This document shows positions 17,955-25,293 of a stretch of 64,000 nucleotides of DNA, piece after piece. The DNA is from Cochlodiniinecator piscidefendens (GTDB lineage: Bacteria; Pseudomonadota; Alphaproteobacteria; Rhodobacterales; Rhodobacteraceae): positions 124,001 through 188,000 of the forward strand of contig NZ_JAAOIE010000003.1 in assembly GCF_011326755.1 (NCBI RefSeq), written 5' to 3'. Below the pieces are notes generated by a model. It was not told where the DNA came from. It did not search any database and worked only from the letters and a program-made list of their open reading frames with translations. The position numbers and the translations under genes are program-made. How positions within the stretch are numbered: the stretch's first letter is position 1; each line of letters opens with the position of its first letter.

Positions 17955-19829
17955 ATGTCGATAAAACCCGTCAATATAGGCGATAATGCCGTTAAGTCTG
18001 CACCAGTCATCCGTCAGCTTGATGATGCGGCGATCAACCGTATTGCTGCGGGCGAAGTGGTTGAGCGACCTGCAAGTGCGGTCAAAGAGCTGGTTGAAAA
18101 TGCCCTAGATGCTGGCGCGCGTAGGATTGATGTTTCTTATGCGGATGGGGGTAAAACGCTGATCCGGGTTGTTGACGATGGCTGCGGGATATCAGCCGAG
18201 CAATTGCCGCTTGCGCTGTCGCGTCATGCTACGTCAAAAATTGACGGCTCCGACCTGCTGAATATCCATAGTTTTGGGTTTCGTGGCGAAGCGCTGCCAT
18301 CCCTTGGGGCGGTTGGACGGTTGTCGATTACATCCCGTGTGACTGGTGAAGACGCCGCGACAATATCCGTTGCGGGTGGGCAGATGAGCGCGGTGAAACC
18401 AGCAGCATTAAACAGTGGCACGGTGGTTGAGTTGCGCGATCTCTTTTATGCGACACCGGCGCGACTAAAGTTTATGCGGACTGATCGTGCGGAGACCCAA
18501 GCGATCACCGACGTGATCAAACGTTTGGCAATGACCGAACCCTATGTCAGTTTTTCATTGCGAGATGTCTCTGGCGGAGGGGCTGGCCGAGAGACTTTTC
18601 GCGCTGACGGCGAAAGCGGCGATATGTTTGATGCGTTGCATGGGCGTTTGCGTCGTATTCTCGGGCCAGAATTTGCGGAAAACGCGTTGAAAATTGATGC
18701 TGAGCGCGAAGGCATTATGCTGACTGGATATGCGGCGTTGCCAACCTATTCGCGCGGATCTGCTGTTGCGCAATTTTTGTTTGTGAACGGGCGACCCGTG
18801 CGAGATAAGCTGCTGATCGGGGCGTTGCGTGGGGCTTACTTTGATTTTCTCAGTCGTGATCGCCATCCTGCGGCCGCGTTGTTTTTAGAATGCGAACCGG
18901 AGCGCGTTGACGTCAACGTGCACCCCGCCAAATCAGAGGTACGGTTTCGCGAACCCGGTGTTGCACGCAGTTTGATCGTCTCAGCAGTGCGCCATGCCTT
19001 GACCAATGCGGGGCATCGGGCATCAACAACCGTTGCTGATGCAACACTTGATGCTTTGCGGCCTGAACAAACGCGCGTGCCTAATCCTGCGCCACGTGTG
19101 TATCAAATGGACCGTCCGTCAATGGGCGCGCGCGGTGCTAGCTATCAAATGCAGGCCCCGTCCAGCGAAACTATGATGGGGTTTTCTGAGGTGTCGGTTC
19201 CATCAGGGCGGGTGGTCGTCCCTGAGCCTGTCGAAACATCACCAACAGATTTGCCGCTGGGGGCGGCGCGTGGTCAGGTGCATGAAAACTACATTATTGC
19301 CCAAACGCGCGACGGTATGGTGATCGTAGATCAACATGCCGCCCATGAACGGCTGGTGTATGAAAAGCTAAAAAAACAAATGGCCGAAAACGGCGTCGCT
19401 GCGCAGGCATTGCTGATTCCAGAGATTGTTGAGCTATCCGAAGGCGATTGCGCAGCTTTGCTTTCAATGGCTGATGCCTTTGCGAAGTTTGCTCTGGTGA
19501 TCGAAGCGTTTGGAGGCGGCGCAATTGCGGTGCGTGAAACCCCCGCCATTCTGGGGAATGTTGATGCCCGTGGGATGTTGTTGGATATTTTGGACGAACT
19601 TGCGGATTTGGGCGAAAGTCAAACCCTTCAGGCACGTATTGAGGCCATCCTTAGCCGGGTTGCCTGCCATGGATCAATTCGGTCTGGCCGCTGGATGCGG
19701 GCCGAAGAAATGAATGCGCTGCTGCGCGAAATGGAGGCCACCCCTCATTCGGGGCAATGTAACCATGGGCGCCCGACCTATGTGGAACTTAAGCTTGCTG
19801 ACATCGAAAGGTTGTTTGGACGCACATGA
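17955..19829 (+). CDS. mutL: DNA mismatch repair protein MutL
   Basis: GHKL ATPase at the N-terminus: [17 protein letters not shown] and [15 protein letters not shown]. Transducer domain with VNGRPVRDK and [14 protein letters not shown]. The C-terminal part contains [12 protein letters not shown], which matches the DQHA(X)2E(X)4E endonuclease motif, and the companion QCNHGRP motif, so this MutL probably nicks DNA itself, as expected in bacteria without MutH. The exact start is uncertain: the ATG at 17955 (624 aa) has a poor ribosome site, and the open frame begins at 17835. It overlaps rmuC by four bases. Confidence 0.95.
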   Translation: MSIKPVNIGDNAVKSAPVIRQLDDAAINRIAAGEVVERPASAVKELVENALDAGARRIDVSYADGGKTLIRVVDDGCGISAEQLPLALSRHATSKIDGSDLLNIHSFGFRGEALPSLGAVGRLSITSRVTGEDAATISVAGGQMSAVKPAALNSGTVVELRDLFYATPARLKFMRTDRAETQAITDVIKRLAMTEPYVSFSLRDVSGGGAGRETFRADGESGDMFDALHGRLRRILGPEFAENALKIDAEREGIMLTGYAALPTYSRGSAVAQFLFVNGRPVRDKLLIGALRGAYFDFLSRDRHPAAALFLECEPERVDVNVHPAKSEVRFREPGVARSLIVSAVRHALTNAGHRASTTVADATLDALRPEQTRVPNPAPRVYQMDRPSMGARGASYQMQAPSSETMMGFSEVSVPSGRVVVPEPVETSPTDLPLGAARGQVHENYIIAQTRDGMVIVDQHAAHERLVYEKLKKQMAENGVAAQALLIPEIVELSEGDCAALLSMADAFAKFALVIEAFGGGAIAVRETPAILGNVDARGMLLDILDELADLGESQTLQARIEAILSRVACHGSIRSGRWMRAEEMNALLREMEATPHSGQCNHGRPTYVELKLADIERLFGRT

Positions 19830-21007
19830 TTGAAATTGCAGGTCAAAGCTATGCATGGAATGATCCGTTGGTGTTGATACCTGCGGCGATTATTGGGGCG
19901 GTTTTCTTACTTCTGATAATGGCGGTGCGGGCCGCTGGACGTTCTGCGCAGATGGCTGAGCCTTTGTCGCGGCAAATGGGGGCATTGGGGCAACGTGTGC
20001 AGATGCTTTCGGACGGACAGCAGCAATTAGCGGGCGGCTTGACCCATGTGTCAGAAGCCCAAGCGGCCTCTCAGGCCAATATGTTGCAATTGATGGAGCA
20101 AAGGCTTCAGGCCGTTCAGCAGCAGATGAACCAAAATCTGCATGGGTCAGCCCAACGCACTGCAAATTCACTGGGGGAACTTCAAAACCGTTTGAAAACC
20201 ATTGATAAAGCGCAGGCAAACATCGAAAAACTGTCCGGTGACGTGCTGAGTTTGCAGGATATTTTATCCAACAAACAAACGCGTGGTGCGTTTGGTGAAA
20301 TTCAGTTGAATGATATTGTGTCCAAAGCATTGCCAAGCGACAGCTATACCTTGCAGGCAACGCTTTCGAATGGGAAACGGGCGGATTGTTTGATCCATCT
20401 GCCAAACCCGCCAGGGCCGATCGTTGTCGATAGTAAATTCCCGCTAGAGGCCTATGAAGCCCTGCGCAATGCAAGCACGAAACCTGAACTCGAAGCGGCG
20501 GCGCGGATGATGCGCAGTTCCGTCAAGGCACACATAAAGGCGATTTCAGAAAAGTATATCATCGAGGGTGAAACCGCGGACGGGGCTTTGATGTTCTTGC
20601 CCTCTGAAGCCGTCTACGCAGAGCTTCACGCAAATTTCCCCGAGGTGGTGCGTGACGGGTTTGCTGCGCGTGTTTGGATCGTTTCTCCCACGACCTGCAT
20701 GGCAACTCTGAACACGATGCGTGCTGTTTTGAAAGATGCGCGTATGCGCGAACAGGCCGGTGCCATTCGCAAAGAATTGGGTTTGCTTTATGGCGATGTG
20801 GGGCGGCTTGGTACACGCGTTGAAAATTTGGATCGCCATTTTGGGCAGGCGCAAAAAGACTTAGCCGAAATTAAAGTTTCGGCAGAAAAAGCAGGGCGCA
20901 GAGCAAAGCGTTTAGATAACTTCGATTTTGAGGAAGTCGCGCCAGAGGTCGAAGTCGTTTCGGAACCAAGCCTTGTATCTGCTGTAAAATCTACGGTGCA
21001 AAAATGA
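19826..21007 (+). CDS. rmuC: DNA recombination protein RmuC
   Basis: 393 aa. One N-terminal membrane span (about 14-36), a long Gln-rich coiled coil (about 40-150, with [15 protein letters not shown]), then the RmuC nuclease-like core with [32 protein letters not shown] (catalytic-type D-x-K) and [11 protein letters not shown]. RmuC limits DNA inversions and rearrangements, and recent work links it to defence-like nuclease activity. Start ATGA overlaps the mutL stop. Confidence 0.92.
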   Translation: MIEIAGQSYAWNDPLVLIPAAIIGAVFLLLIMAVRAAGRSAQMAEPLSRQMGALGQRVQMLSDGQQQLAGGLTHVSEAQAASQANMLQLMEQRLQAVQQQMNQNLHGSAQRTANSLGELQNRLKTIDKAQANIEKLSGDVLSLQDILSNKQTRGAFGEIQLNDIVSKALPSDSYTLQATLSNGKRADCLIHLPNPPGPIVVDSKFPLEAYEALRNASTKPELEAAARMMRSSVKAHIKAISEKYIIEGETADGALMFLPSEAVYAELHANFPEVVRDGFAARVWIVSPTTCMATLNTMRAVLKDARMREQAGAIRKELGLLYGDVGRLGTRVENLDRHFGQAQKDLAEIKVSAEKAGRRAKRLDNFDFEEVAPEVEVVSEPSLVSAVKSTVQK

Positions 21008-21558
21008 CCTGTACCCTCCTGAACGCGCAGAACTACAAAAAGATGCTCTGGGCCAACGGGCTGGGGACAACAACCGAAGTGATAAAGGTTGAAGACGAAG
21101 AAGGATTGCTTTGGCGTATCTCGATGGCAATCGTGAACGAAGAAGGTGCGTTTTCGTCGCTCGTGGGTATTGATCGGACATTGATTGTGATTGATGGGCC
21201 GGGCTTTGACCTGATTGGTGATGAGTGCCCGCATTTGGCGCAACCGCTTGCTGCGGTTAGATTTTCGGGTGACATTGCGATTTCAGCAACCAACCTCGCT
21301 GGGCCCTCTGTTGATTTCAATGTCATGACAGCACGCCGCGCGTTTCACCACCAAGCAGAGGTTTTGCATGGTCAGCAGGAGTTTTCGCTAAAGGGGGATA
21401 CCAATCTTATCTGTGCTTTGGGACAGGCTGTGGTGGGCAATAATGGTCAAAACCATTCGCTTGGGCCACGTGATGCTCTGATGGTAGACGGCCCAGAGGA
21501 GTTTGTTCTGAAGAATGACGCGCAGGTGATTGCGGTTGAGATTTTTCAGACCTGTTGA
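21004..21558 (+). CDS. HutD/Ves family cupin-like protein
   Basis: 184 aa. The N-terminal motif MLWANGLGTTTEV and the later WRISMAIV and GIDRTLIVIDGPGF match the HutD/Ves family, a double-stranded beta-barrel protein often linked to histidine utilisation. No hut genes are adjacent, so its role here is unclear. It overlaps the end of rmuC by four bases, making it the last gene of the M16-M16-mutL-rmuC row. Confidence 0.8.
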   Translation: MTCTLLNAQNYKKMLWANGLGTTTEVIKVEDEEGLLWRISMAIVNEEGAFSSLVGIDRTLIVIDGPGFDLIGDECPHLAQPLAAVRFSGDIAISATNLAGPSVDFNVMTARRAFHHQAEVLHGQQEFSLKGDTNLICALGQAVVGNNGQNHSLGPRDALMVDGPEEFVLKNDAQVIAVEIFQTC

Positions 21559-21560
21559 TG

Positions 21561-21592
21561 AAAAAGGGCCAATCAAATGATCGGCCCCCTTA
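21561..21592. terminator. Bidirectional terminator between HutD-like and saccharopine dehydrogenase genes
   Basis: Stem GGGCCAATC (21566-21574) and GATCGGCCC (21579-21587), one mismatch, flanked by A5 on the left and a short CT run on the right. It separates two convergent transcripts. Confidence 0.7.
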
Positions 21593-21595
21593 TGA

Positions 21596-22738
21596 TTATG
21601 CGTTGTAATCGTGTACAAACAATTCTTGCGCCAATGTATCAACCGTCGCGAGATATTGCTGCACGAGCTCCGCATTGTCGGGCGCAGCATGAACACCTGG
21701 TTCAATTTTGCCGCCAAGCACGCTTTCGACAGCAAGAGAAACTGGTACAGAGACCAAACGGGCCATAGCCGTGCCTTTTTCGTCACCCCAAGCGTCCATC
21801 ACATACGTTTTGTGATATGGGGTTGAGTCATCTTTCTCGGCCTTAAGTTCAACACACATAATGACGCGATCAGGTTCGCCTTCATCGTAGGTGTTTTCGG
21901 CCCAAAAGCCGTCTGACATCTCTTGCAAGCGGGCATCACCTGAAGGGCCTGAAAGGGTTTCAATCTCTGCAAAGACGTCTTTCCATGCGTCTGCCCAGCC
22001 GTTTAGGCGCAACGTGCCACGTACGAATTCTTTGACGTTCCACGCTTTGTCAAAATGATATTCATCCATAAACGGTAGTGAATCGCGATTTGGATAAACT
22101 TCAAAGCTTTCGGCTGTGGCTAGGGGGGCATCGTAGCTCGAAATAGCATCCCACGGACGCGCAACATCTAAGGGTGCAAAGTCACGGATTGATTTTGAGG
22201 GAGAGCGGAGCGCCTTCAGCACGCCAACTGGTGACCAGCTAAATTTATAGCGAAACGGGTTCGGAATTTTGGGCACACCGCCGCAGTAAGATTTAAAGGT
22301 AAGGTCGTTTGATGCATCGTAGCCTGTAGAGGCTTTGTAATCAGCAACCAACCAATGTGCCATCAAGTGATCGATGCCGGGGTCCAATCCGATTTCATTA
22401 ACCACCGCGACACCTGCGGCGCGCGCTTTGTCATCAAGATCACGCATTTCCGGGGCGATATAACTCGAAGAGACGAAATGGGCGCCTTTGCTGATGCAAC
22501 GCTCTGCGACCGGAACGTGTAGGTCCCCCGGCAACATGGAAATGGCGATGTCGCCAGCCTTTAGCTCAGCTTCTAACGCATCAAGCGAAAACGCGTGGAT
22601 GTTTTTTGTCAGGTCTCCGACGGCTTCTTCTGCTTTAGATGTCGTGCGGTTCCAGACGGTAACGTCGTGGCCTGCTTTGATTAGGCGACGCAACCCGGGA
22701 ACAGCGGAAAGGCCAGTGCCACACCAATGGATAGTCAT
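21596..22738 (-). CDS. Saccharopine dehydrogenase, L-glutamate-forming type (SDH)
   Basis: 380 aa. Related to yeast Lys9: an N-terminal Rossmann domain (IHWCGTGLSAVPGLRRLIKAGHDVTVWNRT), then the SSSYIAPEMRDLDDKARAAGV and NEIGLDPGIDHLMAH segments typical of the SDH substrate domain. It would oxidise saccharopine to alpha-aminoadipate semialdehyde and glutamate. The Lys1-like partner is 13 bp upstream, so the pair makes the two steps of lysine breakdown that plants and animals carry on one LKR/SDH polypeptide. Confidence 0.85.
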   Translation of the reverse strand: MTIHWCGTGLSAVPGLRRLIKAGHDVTVWNRTTSKAEEAVGDLTKNIHAFSLDALEAELKAGDIAISMLPGDLHVPVAERCISKGAHFVSSSYIAPEMRDLDDKARAAGVAVVNEIGLDPGIDHLMAHWLVADYKASTGYDASNDLTFKSYCGGVPKIPNPFRYKFSWSPVGVLKALRSPSKSIRDFAPLDVARPWDAISSYDAPLATAESFEVYPNRDSLPFMDEYHFDKAWNVKEFVRGTLRLNGWADAWKDVFAEIETLSGPSGDARLQEMSDGFWAENTYDEGEPDRVIMCVELKAEKDDSTPYHKTYVMDAWGDEKGTAMARLVSVPVSLAVESVLGGKIEPGVHAAPDNAELVQQYLATVDTLAQELFVHDYNA

Positions 22739-22751
22739 AGTTATGTCCTTC

Positions 22752-23807
22752 TCAAACGAGGTTTACATATGTGTTGAATTCAGCTTCTGCGCGGCCCCAA
22801 ACCCCAGACGTTAGGTCGTCTAGAGTGAGCAACGAAGGCAGCAATTGTTCTGCATAATCCTGAGATGATTCAACAGGCAGCATCGAGGGTAGGTTATCAA
22901 TGGCGGTGACATCGAGCACAGGCGCGTCGTGAACGCGCAGCGCGGGCGCATCCCATGTTGTCGCCTGATCGTAAACCGGAACAGGATTGTAATCACTGTC
23001 TGGGTCGCAGGCGACATCACCGATGACTGTAAGCTTGCGTTCCGAAGTTAGAGCCGACTTTGGAACAAATACGGGTGTTCCGGGACGGGCAAAAATACAG
23101 TTTAGGAAAAGATCGTGGTCTAGGATTTCTGGAAAAGGACCACCGTTGGCGGTTTCGTCCATATCCCATGCGGTGACGCCAATACCCAATGACGCACAAA
23201 GATCCGCAGCACCTGTGCCGACGCGCCCTTTTGCACCGATTACGATGGCAGTCGGGAAATCGACGTCAATAGCGTCTAGCTCAAGGCCAAGTTCATCTAG
23301 GAGCGCGCCCTGACCTGAATATACGCCAACGGGTCCGCAAACCTCTCCGCGTTGTTGGGCTGCCCAGCATTTTACGGTGACGGCGGCCCCAGCATAACCT
23401 GCCCAATATCCAAACGCTGCAACACGACGGCCAGCTTCGTCGACAAGATATTCTAAATCGTACAACGTACCGCCGCCAGCTTTGAACCTTTGAAGGAGCG
23501 CTTTGCCAGAATGCTGCCCTTTGTAGGCATGCCCAAACATGATGTGCTTGTGGGGTAGGGGGGTGCCGTCTTCGGGAAGCTCTTTTAGACCAAAGATAAT
23601 GGCATCGAGCGGTGCGTTGGGCCAGCTGTTTTCAGCAGCGATTTCGCAACCAGTGGCACGATAGCCATCCATTTGTATGGCTCTGACTGAGCTTTCCTCG
23701 ACGGTGACTTTGATCCCCTTATTCATCAACGCGGCAACGCCTTCGGGGGTAACGCCAACGCGGTCTTCGTTTTCGCGCTGCTCGGCGCGGACCCAGATAT
23801 GTGTCAT
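22752..23807 (-). CDS. Saccharopine dehydrogenase, lysine-forming type (LKR)
   Basis: 351 aa. Lys1-like, belonging to the alanine dehydrogenase/PNT-related superfamily: WVRAEQRENEDRVGVTPEGV at the start, HIMFGHAYKGQ, LYDLEYLVDEAGRRVAAFGYWAGYAGA in the middle, and the NAD fold AIVIGAKGRVGTGAADL. It condenses lysine and 2-oxoglutarate to saccharopine. It lies 10 bp downstream of the GST gene and 13 bp upstream of the SDH gene, in one minus-strand operon. Confidence 0.88.
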   Translation of the reverse strand: MTHIWVRAEQRENEDRVGVTPEGVAALMNKGIKVTVEESSVRAIQMDGYRATGCEIAAENSWPNAPLDAIIFGLKELPEDGTPLPHKHIMFGHAYKGQHSGKALLQRFKAGGGTLYDLEYLVDEAGRRVAAFGYWAGYAGAAVTVKCWAAQQRGEVCGPVGVYSGQGALLDELGLELDAIDVDFPTAIVIGAKGRVGTGAADLCASLGIGVTAWDMDETANGGPFPEILDHDLFLNCIFARPGTPVFVPKSALTSERKLTVIGDVACDPDSDYNPVPVYDQATTWDAPALRVHDAPVLDVTAIDNLPSMLPVESSQDYAEQLLPSLLTLDDLTSGVWGRAEAEFNTYVNLV

Positions 23808-23817
23808 GGATGTGATC

Positions 23818-24435
23818 CTAAACTATGCCCAATTCAGCAGCGCGAACGACTGAGGGGCGTGATTTCATGGTCTCATGATGCTGGTTCAGCTTGGGATAGG
23901 TGGCGATGTCGACGCCATCCCCCGCAAGCCACGTGCATATGGTAAACAAATAGATATCTGCCAAGGTGATTTCCTCACCAAGAACAAAGGGTCCTGCGAT
24001 GTTTTCTTCTACATAGCGGCAAGATTGAGCCATTGTTTCAGGCACCTTGGCGGTCATATCCTGGTGTGAACTTTGCGTATCGGCCCATCGATGGCCGCGG
24101 AGTTTGTGCGCGTGATTTACGTGCATGGTCGATGCAAGATAATACATCATTTCACGCATTTTTGCGGCTTTGAAGGGATCAGATGGCAGTAAGGACGATG
24201 ATGTGGTGTGCTGCGCTAAGTATTCAAGCAATGCACCAGTTTCCGTCAGTATGCCTTCTGGGGTGACCAAGGCAGGCACCCGGCCTTTTGGATTGATTTT
24301 ATGATAGGCGGCTTTGGTTTGTTCTGCGGCTGAGAAATCCACCCGAACCAAGTCGACGTCAATCCCAAGCTCGAAGCACGTTATTGCCGCTGCAGATGCG
24401 ATAGTTCCGGGGGCGTAATGCAGTTGTAATTTCAT
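23818..24435 (-). CDS. Glutathione S-transferase family protein
   Basis: 205 aa. N-terminal thioredoxin-like domain (LQLHYAPGTIASAAAITCFELG, then KINPKGRVPALVTPEG and ETGALLEYL, the glutathione-binding SNAIL-like segment) and an all-helical C-terminal domain with GEEITLADIYLF. The ATG at 24435 was chosen because GAGGA lies 8 nt upstream; the frame also opens at a GTG five codons earlier. Its link to lysine breakdown is not clear; it may detoxify a semialdehyde or simply share the operon. Confidence 0.88.
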   Translation of the reverse strand: MKLQLHYAPGTIASAAAITCFELGIDVDLVRVDFSAAEQTKAAYHKINPKGRVPALVTPEGILTETGALLEYLAQHTTSSSLLPSDPFKAAKMREMMYYLASTMHVNHAHKLRGHRWADTQSSHQDMTAKVPETMAQSCRYVEENIAGPFVLGEEITLADIYLFTICTWLAGDGVDIATYPKLNQHHETMKSRPSVVRAAELGIV

Positions 24436-24446
24436 ATGTATCGTCC

Positions 24447-25103
24447 TCACACAAAAGTCCGAGCATGTGCGCGCTCTGGCGTATCTAGGTGAGGTGTGCT
24501 GCCAAACTGACCTAGGTGCAAGTCCTCACCGGAAATTGTTATGCGATGCAGGGAAGTGTGGCTGGTCGCGAGGAACACTTTGGCCGCCTGCGCGGGAGAC
24601 AGATTTAGGATATGCCGCACGACTGCAGTGATGACGCCAGTAGAGGTAACGCACAACACCCGCGAACCCGATTGTGCAGCGTCTAGCAAAGCTGAAATGA
24701 TTCGTGTCTCAAACGCACCGTATGTTTCGTATGGCCCGTCTATTTCGCCATTGATCCAATGGTCCAACACTTTCGGTACGTGCTGTTGAAATTCGGTGAC
24801 CGAGTTTGGGAAGGTAATTCCCTTTTGTTGATCCAGCGCTTCGCCTAAAGAAAAGTAGGACATTTCATTTAGGCGATCGTCGGATTTCCGTGTTTTTTCA
24901 GATGCAAAGGGGATTCCGTCTGCGGTCTGCCGTTGACGTAGCAGTGTACCGCATACGACGTGATCATATTGATGTTCTGCCGCAAGATAGGTCCCCAGCC
25001 AATTGGCCTGCTGATGGCCTAAATCGCTGAGACGGTCATAAGATTTCTCGTCTTTCGCACCGGAATTTGCCTGCCCGTGACGCACCAATGTGATTTCTGT
25101 CAT
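24447..25103 (-). CDS. Histidine phosphatase family protein
   Basis: 218 aa, phosphoglycerate-mutase-like fold. LVRHGQAN at residues 5-12 carries the catalytic His; RLSDLGHQQANWLG follows, and CVTSTGVITAVVRHILN has the second half of the active site. Substrate unknown. First gene of the minus-strand operon that continues with GST and the LKR/SDH pair; the GST start is 11 bp downstream. Its own start is preceded by AGAGGTGAACT. Confidence 0.88.
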   Translation of the reverse strand: MTEITLVRHGQANSGAKDEKSYDRLSDLGHQQANWLGTYLAAEHQYDHVVCGTLLRQRQTADGIPFASEKTRKSDDRLNEMSYFSLGEALDQQKGITFPNSVTEFQQHVPKVLDHWINGEIDGPYETYGAFETRIISALLDAAQSGSRVLCVTSTGVITAVVRHILNLSPAQAAKVFLATSHTSLHRITISGEDLHLGQFGSTPHLDTPERAHARTFV

Positions 25104-25155
25104 AGTTCACCTCTGTTGATCATAAAGCCCTACGAAAGTCAGCGGGAGGTTGGCA

Positions 25156-25293
25156 ATGGGCATGATCCCAGAAGGTGATTTTTTTCAAAGCAAGGCCCTG
25201 CTTGGCGCTTTTGAACAAGAGCCTGTCGCGGATAGGGGCTTCGGGTTTTTCGGGCTGTGGTTTAAGCTGGACCGGTTAAGGAGCCAGCTATGA
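25156..25293 (+). CDS. Small 45-aa ORF coupled to the formate dehydrogenase gene
   Basis: ATG at 25156 with GGGAGG 6 nt upstream, a better ribosome site than the one of the following gene. It encodes 45 residues, with MIPEGDFFQSKALLGAFEQE at residues 3-22 and a C-terminal FGLWFKLDRLRSQL. The stop TGA (25291-25293) overlaps the ATG of the formate dehydrogenase gene (ATGA), the usual layout for translational coupling. I recognise no family. It is either a real small protein or a leader peptide. Confidence 0.5.
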   Translation: MGMIPEGDFFQSKALLGAFEQEPVADRGFGFFGLWFKLDRLRSQL

